A stretch of DNA of 42,006 bases from Hydrogenophilus sp. (GTDB lineage Bacteria; Pseudomonadota; Gammaproteobacteria; Burkholderiales; Thiobacillaceae). A program made the position numbers and the translations under genes. The stretch is from assembly GCA_020725195.1 (NCBI GenBank), contig DYFL01000019.1, forward strand, positions 1 through 42,006, read 5' to 3'. The notes below the pieces were generated by a model that was given only the letters and a program-made list of their open reading frames with translations, ran no database searches and was not told the DNA's origin. Positions 22,477-31,147 of this stretch are shown here, one piece after another (positions within the stretch are counted from its first letter, which is position 1; every line of letters begins with the position of its first letter).

Positions 22477-24855
22477 TCAGGGCTGCGGCCAGGTCCAGGC
22501 CGCGATGTCCGGCCGGTCCACGCCGTGCTCGTAGGCGTAGTTGCGGCACTCGATCTGCAGGTCGCGGAGCCGCTCCTTCACGTGGGCCCCGGCCACCAGG
22601 AGCCCCGGCACCCGGTTGATGACGTCGATGGCGAGAGAGAAGCGGTCGATCTCGTTCTGGATGGCCAGATCCAGCGGCGTGTTGATGTTGCCCTTCTCCT
22701 TGTAGCCGCGCACGTGGAGGTTCCTGTGGTTGGTGCGCCGGTAGGCCAGGCGGTGGATCAGCCAGGGGTAGCCGTGGAAGTTGAAGATGATGGGTCGGTC
22801 CACGGTGAACAGGCTGTCGAAGTCGCGGTCGGAGAGCCCGTGCGGGTGCTCGCCCGCCGGCGTCATGCGGAAGAGGTCCACGACGTTGACGAAGCGGATC
22901 TTGAGCGCGGGGAAGTGCTCGCGCAGCAGGCACACGGCGGCGAGCGCCTCCTGGGTGGGCACGTCGCCGCAGGCGGCCAGCACCACGTCGGGCTCCGCGC
23001 CCTGGTCGTTGCTCGCCCAGTCCCAGATGCCGATGCCCTTGGTGCAGTGGCGGATGGCGGCGTCCATGTCCAGGTACTGCAGGTGCTGCTGCTTGTCGGC
23101 GACGATGACGTTGACGTCGTCGACGCTCTTCAGGCAGTGGTCGGCCACGGAGAGCAGGCAGTTGGCGTCGGGCGGCAGGTAGATGCGGGTCACCGTCGGG
23201 CTCTTGTTCACCACCAGGTCGAGGAAGCCCGGGTCCTGGTGGGTGAAGCCGTTGTGGTCCTGGCGCCAGACGGTGGAGGTGATGAGCAGGTTGAGCGAGG
23301 CCACCGGCGCGCGCCAGGGGAGGTCCTCGGCGATGTCCAGCCACTTGGCGTGCTGGTTGAACATGGAGTCGATGACGTGCACGAAGGCCTCGTAGGTCGA
23401 GAAGAAGCCGTGCCGGCCGGTGAGCAGATACCCCTCCAGCCAGCCCTCCAGGGTGTGTTCGGAGAGCAGCTCCATGACCCGGCCGTCGGGCGCGAGCTCG
23501 CCGCCGTCGGCGTCCTCGGGCAGGCGCTCCGCGAGCCAGGTCTTCTTGCTCGCCTCGTAGACGGCGCCGAGGCGGTTGGAGGTGGTCTCGTCCGGGCCGA
23601 AGACGCGGAAGTTGTCCGGGTTCTGCCGCAGGATGTCGCGCAGGAACTCGCCCAGGGGGCCGGTGTTGCCCACCCGGCGCTCGCCCGGCCGGGGCACCTC
23701 CGTCGCGTAGCCGCGGAAGTCGGGCAGGCGCAGCGCCCGGCGCAGCAGCCCGCCGTTGGCGTGGGGGTTGGCGCTCATGCGCCGCGTGCCCTGCGGGGCC
23801 AGGGCCCTGAGCTCGGGCAGCAGCCGGCCGGTCTCGTCGAAGAGCTCCTCGGGCCGGTAGCTCCTGAGCCAGGCCTCCAGCTGCCTGAGCTGCCCGGAGT
23901 CGTCGCGCACCCGGGCGAGCGGCACCTGGTGGGCGCGCCAGCTGCCCTCGACCTTGTGGCCGTCGACCTCCTTGGGGCCGGTCCAGCCCTTGGGGCTCCT
24001 GAGCACGATCATGGGCCAGCGCGGCCGCCCGGTCTCGCCCGAGCCGCGGGCCCGCTCCTGGATCGCGCGGATCTCGGCGAGGCAGGACTCCAGCGCGGCG
24101 GCCATGGCCCGGTGCATGGCCATGGGTTCACTGCCCTCGACGAAGTGCGGCGCCCAGCCGTAGCCCTCGAAGAGGCTCTTGAGCTCCGCGTGGGGGATGC
24201 GGGCGAGCACCGTGGGGTTGTTGATCTTGTAGCCGTTGAGGTTGAGGATGGGCAGCACCGCGCCGTCGCGCACGGGGTTGAGGAACTTGTTGGCGTGCCA
24301 GGCGGTGGCGAGCGGCCCGGTCTCCGCCTCGCCGTCGCCCACCACCACGGCGACCAGGAGGTCCGGGTTGTCGAAGGCGGCGCCGAAGGCGTGCGAGAGC
24401 GAATAGCCCAGCTCGCCGCCCTCGTGGATGGAGCCCGGGGTCTCCGGCGTGCAGTGGCTGCCGATGCCGCCGGGGAAGGAAAACTCCTTGAAGAAGAGCC
24501 GCATGCCGTCGATGTCCTCGCCCTTGTTCGGGTAGACCTCCGAGTAGCTGCCCTCCAGGTAGACCGGCGCGAGCACCCCGGGCGCGCCGTGGCCGGGGCC
24601 GGCGAGGAAGACGGCGTCGAGGTCGTGGCGGACGACGAGGCGGTTGAGGTGGACGTAGGCGAAGGACAGGGCCGGGCTCGCGCCCCAGTGGCCGAGCAGC
24701 CGCTCCTTGATGTGCTCGGGCCTGAGCGGCTCGCGCAGCAGGGGGTTGTCCCGCAGGTAGATCATGCCCGCGGCCAGGTAGTTGCAGGCGCGCCACCAGG
24801 CGTGCAGGCGTTCCAGTTCCTCGGCCTCGAGGGGGGTGGGGGGTGCGTCGTTCAT
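22477..24855 (-). CDS. xfp: Phosphoketolase (xylulose-5-P/fructose-6-P)
   Basis: The 792-residue thiamine diphosphate enzyme splits xylulose 5-phosphate (and often fructose 6-phosphate) with phosphate into acetyl phosphate plus glyceraldehyde 3-phosphate (or erythrose 4-phosphate). N-terminal family text is [20 protein letters not shown] with GHWGASP. The ThDP motif is [20 protein letters not shown] (about residues 172-191). [13 protein letters not shown] (about 535-547) is the second hallmark. Length is normal (790-830). It is cytoplasmic. The acetyl phosphate can be used by acetate kinase, encoded 3.7 kb away beyond aprMBA. Together with glycogen phosphorylase it suggests a fermentative energy route. 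A GC-rich leader hairpin precedes it. Confidence 0.96.
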   Translation of the reverse strand: MNDAPPTPLEAEELERLHAWWRACNYLAAGMIYLRDNPLLREPLRPEHIKERLLGHWGASPALSFAYVHLNRLVVRHDLDAVFLAGPGHGAPGVLAPVYLEGSYSEVYPNKGEDIDGMRLFFKEFSFPGGIGSHCTPETPGSIHEGGELGYSLSHAFGAAFDNPDLLVAVVVGDGEAETGPLATAWHANKFLNPVRDGAVLPILNLNGYKINNPTVLARIPHAELKSLFEGYGWAPHFVEGSEPMAMHRAMAAALESCLAEIRAIQERARGSGETGRPRWPMIVLRSPKGWTGPKEVDGHKVEGSWRAHQVPLARVRDDSGQLRQLEAWLRSYRPEELFDETGRLLPELRALAPQGTRRMSANPHANGGLLRRALRLPDFRGYATEVPRPGERRVGNTGPLGEFLRDILRQNPDNFRVFGPDETTSNRLGAVYEASKKTWLAERLPEDADGGELAPDGRVMELLSEHTLEGWLEGYLLTGRHGFFSTYEAFVHVIDSMFNQHAKWLDIAEDLPWRAPVASLNLLITSTVWRQDHNGFTHQDPGFLDLVVNKSPTVTRIYLPPDANCLLSVADHCLKSVDDVNVIVADKQQHLQYLDMDAAIRHCTKGIGIWDWASNDQGAEPDVVLAACGDVPTQEALAAVCLLREHFPALKIRFVNVVDLFRMTPAGEHPHGLSDRDFDSLFTVDRPIIFNFHGYPWLIHRLAYRRTNHRNLHVRGYKEKGNINTPLDLAIQNEIDRFSLAIDVINRVPGLLVAGAHVKERLRDLQIECRNYAYEHGVDRPDIAAWTWPQP

Positions 24856-24879
24856 CTCGCCTCCTTGACTGTGCTCCGC

Positions 24880-24913
24880 GCCGGCCGCTCGGCCGGCAGA
24901 AACCCTCAGTGTA
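24880..24913 (-). promoter_or_regulatory. xfp promoter -10 and leader hairpin
   Basis: On the minus strand TACACT (24908-24913) is a plausible -10. It is followed by GCCGGCCG-CT-CGGCCGGC (24880-24897), an 8-bp stem in the 5' leader between start point and AGGAGG binding site. It may affect expression, but nothing shows how. Confidence 0.35.
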
Positions 24914-24990
24914 GGAAACCGTCGTCGCGGGACGGGGGAGGCCGCTCAGGCGGGGGCCGCAGGCACCGCTTAACCCCATCCCCACCCTAG

Positions 24991-25060
24991 CCCTCCCCTT
25001 GAAGGGGAGGGGACCCGGGAGCAGGCCGCGCGCCCGTTCCCTTCCCCCCCAGGGGGAAGG
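24991..25060. repeat. Two CCCTCCCC-type palindromes upstream of aprM
   Basis: Copies lie at 24991-25012 and 25039-25060, in the 380-bp divergent gap between xfp and aprM. The second has a C-rich loop. The rest of the gap (25061-25235) has a small CCGGCAAGCCGG hairpin and no gene. The apr promoter is not obvious. Confidence 0.75.
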
Positions 25061-25235
25061 CCAGGATGGGGGTGGGGGGCCGCAGGCACCCCTTTGCAAG
25101 GCCCAAAAACCCGGGCGGATCGGGATGACCGCTGCATCCGGGGCGTCTCTCCTTCGGAACTTCCGGCAAGCCGGGGCTGCCTAATCGTCGTCAGCCGCGG
25201 TGTCAGAAAAACTGGCTGAGACTGGGGGTCATCCG

Positions 25236-25982
25236 ATGTTCAGCAGCAATCCGTTTTCCCTCCTGACGGCCTTTCTGCCCCCCTTCGCCATGCAGGCCTA
25301 TGTCGTCCTCATGGTCCTGGCGGTCGTCCTCGGGACGCTCTTCGACACCTACCACAAGGGCAGTGCCGAATACTTCGCGCAGCGCAGGGCGCAGGCCAGG
25401 GCGGCGGCGCAGCGGCCGCTCGGCGGCCTGGAGGTCGCGGCCCTCGCCGCCAGGACCCTGGCGGAGGCGGCGGTCTCCGGCGAATTCCACAAGTGGCCGC
25501 GGCGGGTCTCGCATCTGCTCATGATGTACGGCTTCCTGCTCTATGCGCTCAGCACCGTGGTGATGGTCTTCGGTTATGCGGCGGCCGCGCACACGCCCGT
25601 CCTCCTGCCGGCCCTGTGGCACCTGGGCGCGCTGATGGTCCTCGCGGGCGGCGCCTGGTTCTTCTTCTTCCTGAGGGTCAACGTCGCCTACGACGGCGAC
25701 TCGCCCTTCCACCTGGGGCGCGCCGACCTCTTCGTCGGTTCGCTGCTCGCGAGCGTGGCCTTCGCCCTGCTGTGGTCTTTCGTGCAGACGGCGTTCGGCC
25801 ACTCGACGGCGAGCCTGGTGTGCTTCGGCCTCTACCTCGGCTTCACGACCCTGCTCTTCGTGTCCGTGCCCTGGTCCAAGTTCGCCCACATGTTCTACAA
25901 GCCCGTCGTGGCCTTCCAGCGCCGGGTGGAGGCGGCGGACGGCTCCACCGACCTGCCGGCGCCGGTCGACGACAGGAGGTGA
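25236..25982 (+). CDS. aprM: APS reductase membrane partner AprM
   Basis: The 248-residue integral membrane protein has about five to six hydrophobic helices and histidines placed within or beside them (RRVSHLLMMYGF, PALWHLGALMVL, TAFGHSTASL, KFAHMFYKP). This resembles the heme b-binding NarI/QmoC-like membrane domain. Directly ahead of aprBA, it corresponds to AprM, the putative membrane electron acceptor found in sulfur oxidisers that lack QmoABC (known from Allochromatium and relatives). It would pass electrons from APS reductase to the quinone pool. ATG 25236 follows GGGGGTC; a GTG at 25200 is possible but lacks a good binding site. It ends 4 bp before aprB and carries the aprB binding site AGGAGG at its 3' end. 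Confidence 0.85.
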   Translation: MFSSNPFSLLTAFLPPFAMQAYVVLMVLAVVLGTLFDTYHKGSAEYFAQRRAQARAAAQRPLGGLEVAALAARTLAEAAVSGEFHKWPRRVSHLLMMYGFLLYALSTVVMVFGYAAAAHTPVLLPALWHLGALMVLAGGAWFFFFLRVNVAYDGDSPFHLGRADLFVGSLLASVAFALLWSFVQTAFGHSTASLVCFGLYLGFTTLLFVSVPWSKFAHMFYKPVVAFQRRVEAADGSTDLPAPVDDRR

Positions 25983-25986
25983 CCGC

Positions 25987-26430
25987 ATGCCCACCTACAC
26001 CGACATGACCCGATGCGACGGCTGCGGCGAGTGCGTGGACATCTGCCCGTCCGACATCATGCACATCGACCGCGTCTACCGCCGCTCCTACAACATCGAG
26101 CCCAACTTCTGCTGGGAGTGCTACTCCTGCGTGAAGGCCTGCCCGCAGCATGCGATCGACGTGCGGGGCTATGCGGACTTCGCACCGCTGGGCCACAAGG
26201 TGCGGGTGCTCCGGGAGGAGGCCCGCGGCGTCATCTCCTGGAAGATCCGCTTCCGGGACGGGCGCCTGAAGGCGTTCACCTTCCCGATCCGCACCACGCC
26301 CTGGGGCTCCATCCGGGCGCCCGCCGATTACGCGGCGCCGGATGCCGGGGCGCTGCGCTCGCCGCTGCTCGCGCACGAGCCGGAGGCGCTCAAGGTCGAG
26401 GCGCTGCCCGCGCTTCGGCCGCAGGGGTGA
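25987..26430 (+). CDS. aprB: Dissimilatory APS reductase beta subunit
   Basis: The 147-residue iron-sulfur subunit carries two [4Fe-4S] clusters, ligated by CDGCGECVDICP (residues about 10-21) and CWECYSCVKACP (about 42-53). These link AprA's FAD to the electron acceptor. The C-terminal half (WKIRFRDGRLKAFTFPIRTTPWGS) is the beta-sheet and tail that wraps around AprA. Length is as usual for AprB. It is 4 nt from both neighbours, so aprM-aprB-aprA form one operon. The protein is cytoplasmic and bound to AprA. Confidence 0.96.
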   Translation: MPTYTDMTRCDGCGECVDICPSDIMHIDRVYRRSYNIEPNFCWECYSCVKACPQHAIDVRGYADFAPLGHKVRVLREEARGVISWKIRFRDGRLKAFTFPIRTTPWGSIRAPADYAAPDAGALRSPLLAHEPEALKVEALPALRPQG

Positions 26431-26434
26431 GGCC

Positions 26435-28279
26435 ATGGGCCTCTTCCGCCCCGGAAAGACCCGCTACGTCGATGCCGACATCCTGGTCGTCGGCGGCGGC
26501 TTCGGCGGCTGCGGCGCCGCCTACGAGGCCCGCTACTGGGGGCGCGACCTGAGGATCGTCCTGGCCGAGAAGGCCAACATCGAGCGCAGCGGCGCCGTCG
26601 CCCAGGGACTCTCCGCGATCAACTGCTACATGGGCATGCACTGGGGCGAGAACCGCCCCGAGGACTTCGTGCGCTACGCGCGCGGCGACCTGCTGGGCCT
26701 GGTGCGCGAGGACCTGGTCTACGACATCGCCCGGCACGTCGACGCCACGGTGCACAAGTTCGAGGAGTGGGGCCTGCCGATCATCCAGGACCCCAAGACC
26801 GGCCGCTACCAGCGCGAAGGCCGCTGGCAGGTCCTGATCCACGGCGAGAGCTACAAGCCCATCATCGCCGAGGCCGCCCGCAAGTCCGTCGATGCGGTGC
26901 ACAACCGCATCATGGTGACCCATCTGCTGACCGACCGGGCGCGGCCCGACCGCATCGCCGGCGCCGTCGGCTTCAGCGTGCGCGACGGCAGCTTCTACGT
27001 CTTCCGCGCCAAGGCGGTCATCGTGGGCGCCGGCGGCGCCTCGCACATCTATCGGCCGCGCGCGATCGGCGAGGGCACGGGGCGGACCTGGTACGCGCCG
27101 TGGAGCAGCGCCTCGGCCTACGGCCTGCTGATCCCCACCGGCGCCAAGATGATCCAGATGGAGAACCGCATCGTGCTCGCCCGCTTCAAGGACGGCTACG
27201 GTCCGGTCGGCGCCTGGTTCCTGCTGCTCAAGTCGCAGGCCACCAACGCCTACGGCGAGAACTACGAGGCCGCCTGGCTCGACGAGCTGCGGGCGCGCGT
27301 CGGGAAGTACGCGGACGCCCAGCCCATGCCGACCTGCCTGCGCAACCACGCCATGCTGGAGGAGATGAAGGCCGGACGCGGCCCCATCTACATGCACACC
27401 CAGGAGGTGCTCGACAGCAAGGAGAAGGAGGAGATCGGCTGGGAGGACTTCCTCGACATGACCGTCGGCCAGGCCGTGGTCTGGGCCTCGCAGAACATCG
27501 ACCCCAAGGAAACACCGTCCGAGCTCATCACCTCCGAGCCCTACGTCATGGGCTCCCACGCCACCTGCTCCGGCGCCTGGGCGAGCGGCCCGGAGGACTG
27601 CGCGCCCGCCGACTACCAGTGGGGCTACAACCGCATGACCACCGTGGCCGGCCTCTTCGGGGCCGGGGACACGATCGGCGGCTCGGCGCACAAGTTCTCC
27701 TCCGGCTCCTTCACCGAGGGCAGGATCGCCGGCAAGGCGGCCGTGAAGTACGTCAAGGACCTCAAGGGCGAGGCGCCGCAGCTGGACGAGGCGCAGGTCA
27801 AGAGGCTGGAGGCCGCCGTGTTCCGGCCGCTGGAGACCTACCGGCTGGGCCGCAACGCCATCGTCGCCGGGACCGTTGCGCCGGACTACCTCACGCCGCT
27901 GCAGGGCCTGCAGCGGCTGGAAAAGCTCATGGACGAATACGTCGGCGGCTACAGCGTCTTCTACGTGACCAGCGAGCCGCTGCTCAAGCGCGGCCTGGAG
28001 CTCATCGGCATGCTGAAGGAGGACATGGAGCGAGTCGGCGCCGAGGACCTGCACCAGCTCCAGCGTGCCTGGGAGCTCCAGCACCGGGTCCTGACCGCGG
28101 AGGCGGTCGCCCGGCACACGCTCTACCGGCAGGAGACGCGCTGGCCGGGCTACTACTACCGCGCCGACCACCCGCGGCTGGACGACGCGGCCTGGCACGT
28201 CTTCACCGTCTCAGAGTACGACGCGCGGACGGGCGACTGGCGCATGGGCAAGCTCCCCGTGCACCACATCGTCGAGTGA
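26435..28279 (+). CDS. aprA: Dissimilatory APS reductase alpha subunit
   Basis: The 614-residue FAD subunit interconverts APS with sulfite plus AMP. In a sulfur oxidiser it makes APS from sulfite. The FAD-binding motif ILVVGGGFGGCGAA (about residues 16-29) is of the fumarate reductase/succinate dehydrogenase flavoprotein type. AVAQGLSAINCYMG, ENRIVLARFKDGYGPVGAW and SGSFTEGRIAGKAAVKY match the conserved AprA regions. No signal peptide is present. The aprM-type context, with no qmoABC in the window, favours the sulfur-oxidiser arrangement over that of sulfate reducers. The stop codon touches an 11-bp inverted repeat bounding the following gap. Confidence 0.97.
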   Translation: MGLFRPGKTRYVDADILVVGGGFGGCGAAYEARYWGRDLRIVLAEKANIERSGAVAQGLSAINCYMGMHWGENRPEDFVRYARGDLLGLVREDLVYDIARHVDATVHKFEEWGLPIIQDPKTGRYQREGRWQVLIHGESYKPIIAEAARKSVDAVHNRIMVTHLLTDRARPDRIAGAVGFSVRDGSFYVFRAKAVIVGAGGASHIYRPRAIGEGTGRTWYAPWSSASAYGLLIPTGAKMIQMENRIVLARFKDGYGPVGAWFLLLKSQATNAYGENYEAAWLDELRARVGKYADAQPMPTCLRNHAMLEEMKAGRGPIYMHTQEVLDSKEKEEIGWEDFLDMTVGQAVVWASQNIDPKETPSELITSEPYVMGSHATCSGAWASGPEDCAPADYQWGYNRMTTVAGLFGAGDTIGGSAHKFSSGSFTEGRIAGKAAVKYVKDLKGEAPQLDEAQVKRLEAAVFRPLETYRLGRNAIVAGTVAPDYLTPLQGLQRLEKLMDEYVGGYSVFYVTSEPLLKRGLELIGMLKEDMERVGAEDLHQLQRAWELQHRVLTAEAVARHTLYRQETRWPGYYYRADHPRLDDAAWHVFTVSEYDARTGDWRMGKLPVHHIVE

Positions 28280-28498
28280 GAGCTTGTGACAGTAGTGTCC
28301 GGCTAAAACTCGAACAGATTCAACCTTGAATCCGCAGATGACGCAGAAAGCAGCCCGGATGAAGCGAAGCGCAATCCGGGGAGGGCATGGTCGAGCCCTC
28401 ATCCCGGATTACGGCCTATCGGCCTGCATCCGGGCTACGAGGCTGCGTTCCGTCCGCCTTGCTCTCGGGCCGCTCGCTACGGTTTCTTCACAAGCTCT
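28279..28498. other. 220-bp gap bounded by an 11-bp perfect inverted repeat
   Basis: AGAGCTTGTGA (28279-28289) starts at the last base of the aprA stop codon, and its exact reverse complement TCACAAGCTCT lies at 28488-28498. Between them are a TAGTGTCCGGC motif, a fragment of the GCAGATGACGCAGA repeat and one AGCCCGGATG palindrome. No gene is seen. The layout could be a second small non-autonomous element or a chance match. Confidence 0.4.
28352..28436. repeat. AGCCCGGATG palindromic repeat, copy 1
   Basis: Outer arms AGCCCGGATG (28352-28361) and CATCCGGGCT (28427-28436) are exact inverted repeats. Inner arms are ATCCGGG and CCCGGAT. The same family recurs at 34874-34957. Confidence 0.8.
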
Positions 28499-28519
28499 GA
28501 GTCCGCGGCCGGCCGCCGT

Positions 28520-29692
28520 TCAGGCGAGGGCCAGCGTGTGGCGGGCGATGACGATCTCCTCGTCGGTGGGGATCACCCAGGCGGAGACGCGGCTCGCGGC
28601 GGTGCTGATCCGGGGGCCGTGCCGCGCGTTGGCCGAGGCGTCCAGCTCCAGGCCCAGCCAGGCGAGGCGGCGGCACACGCCCTCGCGCACCGGCGCGGCA
28701 TGCTCGCCGATGCCGGCGGTGTAGACCAGGGCGTCGAGCCCGCCGAGCGCGACGGCGAGGGCGGCGACGCCCCGGGCGACGTGGTAGACGTAGTGCTCCA
28801 CGGCCTCGCGGGCCGCGGGGCGCTCGCTCGCCAGCAGCGCGCGCATGTCGGAGCTCTCGCCCGAGAGCCCCAGGAGGCCCGATCTGCGGTGCAGGAGCTC
28901 GGAGACCTCCGCGACGTCCAGCCCCTTTTCCCGCATGAGGTAGAGGGGGATGGCCGGGTCGATGGCGCCGCAGCGCGTGCCCATGGGCAGGCCGTCCAGC
29001 GGCGTGAAGCTCATGGTGGTCTCGATGCCCTTGCGGCCTTTCAGGGCGCAGAGGCTGGCGCCGTTGCCCAGGTGGGCCACCACCACCCGGCCCCCGGCCG
29101 CCTCGCCCAGGTATTCGGGCAGCACCCCCGCGATGTACTCGTAGGACAGGCCGTGGAAGCCGTAGCGGCGCACGCCGGCGTCGAAGAGCTCGCGCGGCAG
29201 GGCGAAGCGCTGGGCGAGTTCGGGCAGGCTGCGGTGGAAGGCGGTGTCGAAGCAGGCCACCTGGGGCAGCCCGGGGCGCGCCTGCATCAGGGCGCGGATG
29301 CCGGCGAGGTTGTGCGGCTGGTGCAGGGGGTCGATGGGGACGAGGCGCGCCAGCTCTTCGAGCACCGCCCCGTCCACGCGCACCGGCGCGGCATGGTCCG
29401 CGCCGCCGTGCACCACGCGGTGCCCGGCGGCGAGGAGGCGCAGGCCGCCGAGCCGCGCTTCGAGCCAGTCGAGCAGGGCCCGCATGGCCGCGTCGTGGTC
29501 GGCGGCGTCGAGCGGCGCGTCGATGCGGTCGGACTCATCCGGGGCGAGCGCCACCCGCATGCGGCCGCGGCCGCCGATCTCCTCGAGGATGCCGCGGTAG
29601 AGCGGCGCGAGCGCCCCCGCCGCGTCCACCCGGTAGAGGGCGAACTTCAGGCTGGAGGAGCCGGCGTTGAGGACGAGGAGGGCGTCGTTCAT
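28520..29692 (-). CDS. ackA: Acetate kinase
   Basis: The 390-residue enzyme transfers phosphate between acetyl phosphate and ADP, making acetate plus ATP. Motifs run VLNAGSSSLKFALY (start), GHRVVHGG, FDTAFH, RRYGFHGLSYEYIAG, HLGNGASLCALKG, FTPLDGLPMGTRCG and GIGEHAAPVRE. All belong to the acetate/sugar kinase ASKHA fold. The start at 29692 (MNDALLVLNAG) is fixed by this N-terminal motif; longer in-frame starts run into repeats and the MITE. No strong ribosome binding site is visible. Its partner for acetyl phosphate is probably the phosphoketolase encoded at 22477-24855, since no phosphotransacetylase gene is adjacent. It is convergent with aprA. Confidence 0.96.
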   Translation of the reverse strand: MNDALLVLNAGSSSLKFALYRVDAAGALAPLYRGILEEIGGRGRMRVALAPDESDRIDAPLDAADHDAAMRALLDWLEARLGGLRLLAAGHRVVHGGADHAAPVRVDGAVLEELARLVPIDPLHQPHNLAGIRALMQARPGLPQVACFDTAFHRSLPELAQRFALPRELFDAGVRRYGFHGLSYEYIAGVLPEYLGEAAGGRVVVAHLGNGASLCALKGRKGIETTMSFTPLDGLPMGTRCGAIDPAIPLYLMREKGLDVAEVSELLHRRSGLLGLSGESSDMRALLASERPAAREAVEHYVYHVARGVAALAVALGGLDALVYTAGIGEHAAPVREGVCRRLAWLGLELDASANARHGPRISTAASRVSAWVIPTDEEIVIARHTLALA

Positions 29693-29712
29693 AAGTGTGC
29701 TGGATGCAAATC

Positions 29713-29772
29713 CGTCATCCCCGCGCAGGCGGGGATCCGGTTCCTGATTCGACTGCCTGCGCGGGAATGACG
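29713..29772. repeat. CGTCATCCCCGC palindromic repeat
   Basis: CGTCATCCCCGC (29713 on) and GCGGGAATGACG (to 29772) are inverted with one mismatch, with an inner CCCCGC-GCAG-GCGGGG hairpin. A relative (CGTCATTCCGG) lies at 40557-40635. It sits in the upstream region of ackA. Confidence 0.75.
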
Positions 29773-29795
29773 ATATCGAATTACCCGTAGCCTTG

Positions 29796-29986
29796 CTAGG
29801 AGCCTGTCGGACTTGAAGGAAATCGGCTGCAAATTCGGTGGGAACGGCCCATATTTCGCCGCTTTCTTGGGCAATAGTGCGACTATTGCCCGGCGAAATC
29901 GCCAAAATCCGGCCTCGTTCGGCCGAATTTTGGCTGCGCCGAAACTTCGTTTTCGCTTCGATTCTTCAAGTCCGACAGGCTCCTAG
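29796..29986. mobile_element. 191-bp MITE-like element with perfect 23-bp TIRs
   Basis: The terminal repeats at 29796-29818 (CTAGGAGCCTGTCGGACTTG and 3 more) and 29964-29986 are exact reverse complements over 23 bp including a terminal CTAG. A perfect 10-bp central hairpin GGGCAATAGT-GCG-ACTATTGCCC (29869-29891) lies in the middle. The element has no coding capacity, so it must be moved in trans. CTAG fits the YTAR target duplication of the IS5 subgroup, but the parent element is not in this window. A decayed copy lies at 5706-5842. The right end supplies the TAG stop codon of the DUF1207 gene. Confidence 0.85.
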
Positions 29987-31104
29987 AACCCCAGGTACAG
30001 CCCCAGGCCGTAGTAGCGGATCTTGTCCGTGTAGAACTGGCCGTAGGGCGCGTGGCCCCGGTAGGCCTCGGCCATGAGGCGCAGGCGCCGGTTGCCGGGG
30101 CGGGGGGTGCCGTATTCCAGGCCGGCCTTGAGGCTCGCGTCGAGCGACCAGCCGTGCTCCTGCCAGCTCTTGAGGTCCAGGCCGCCGATGGGGCGGCCGC
30201 CCCAGACGGTCCGGGTGCCGCGGTATTCCAGGCCGCCGTGCAGGCCGGCGCGCTCCAGGTCCTCCGGCTCCCGGTGCAGGAAGACCTCGCCGCCGAGGTA
30301 GCCGCGCCACTCGGCCCACTCGTAGGCGACGAGCAGCTCCAGCGACTCGAAGCTCAGGTTGATCCGCTCGGGCTGCACCCGCAGCAGGAATTCGTCGCCC
30401 AGGTGCGAGCTCTGGTGGTAGAGGCGCAGGCGGGCCGACCAGGGGGCCCGGCGGTAGGTGAGGGGCAGGCCGATGGTGTAGTCGGCGTTGACGAGGTCGG
30501 TGGAGGGCGCCTCCAGGTCGAACTGGGCGAAGAGCGCCCCCGAGAGCCCGATCTGCAGCCCGTCTCCGGGCCGCTTGCCCTCGATCCGGTAGAAGCCGAA
30601 GGTCTCGCCGAAGCCCACCACGCCCAGGGTGGTGTCGGCGACGGGGCTCGCGATCCGGCCGGCGGCGATGAAGAACTGCGGCTGCTTGGGATCGGCGAGC
30701 AGGGGCAGGAAGAGGTCGCCCTCCGGGAAGGGCTCGCTGTCCGGCCTGAGCCCCAGGAAGCTGTAGGCCCGCTGCCGCGGCGTGGCCGCCGGCGGCTCGG
30801 CTTCCGCCCCCGCCGCCAGCGTCACGGAGCGCACCCCGGGCAGGGCGGCGAGGGCCGCCTCGAGCCCGGCCTGCAGCGCCGGATCGGGCTCGGCCAGGAA
30901 GACGGCGACGGCGCCGTCTTCCACCCGCACCCGGAAGCGCTCCCGGTCGAGCCGCCATTCCCGCTCCAGGACGGCGCTGACGTAGCCGGCGAGGTAGGCG
31001 TCCTCGGCGGGCGCGGCCGCGGCGGGGGCGGCGCAGGCGAGGGCGGCGCAGGCGAGGGCGAGGGCGAGGACGGCCGGCCACAGGGGCCGGAGGGCGCGCT
31101 TCAT
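29983..31104 (-). CDS. DUF1207 outer-membrane protein with BON-like N-terminal domain
   Basis: The 373-residue protein has a signal peptide (LWPAVLALALACAALACAAPAAA). A small domain of about 60 residues follows (AYLAGYVSAVLEREWRL to LPGVRSVTL) that resembles a BON domain. Then comes DUF1207 from about residue 115, marked by LPLLADPKQPQFF, GFGETFGFYR, AQFDLEAPSTDLVNADYTIG, YHQSSHLGDEFLLR and ERINLSFESLELL. The C-terminus YYGLGLYLGF ends in Phe, as outer-membrane barrels do. Function is unknown. The stop codon is the CTAG end of the adjacent MITE. The gene diverges from the L,D-transpeptidase gene. Confidence 0.85.
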   Translation of the reverse strand: MKRALRPLWPAVLALALACAALACAAPAAAAPAEDAYLAGYVSAVLEREWRLDRERFRVRVEDGAVAVFLAEPDPALQAGLEAALAALPGVRSVTLAAGAEAEPPAATPRQRAYSFLGLRPDSEPFPEGDLFLPLLADPKQPQFFIAAGRIASPVADTTLGVVGFGETFGFYRIEGKRPGDGLQIGLSGALFAQFDLEAPSTDLVNADYTIGLPLTYRRAPWSARLRLYHQSSHLGDEFLLRVQPERINLSFESLELLVAYEWAEWRGYLGGEVFLHREPEDLERAGLHGGLEYRGTRTVWGGRPIGGLDLKSWQEHGWSLDASLKAGLEYGTPRPGNRRLRLMAEAYRGHAPYGQFYTDKIRYYGLGLYLGF

Positions 31105-31147
31105 GCAGGGCTCCAGTCGCATCGGGGCGGCGCAGGCCGGACTTGGC

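Noticed and set aside
22525-24990. Open frame of over 800 codons antisense to xfp
   Set aside because: Shadow of a highly conserved enzyme gene; no independent start signals.
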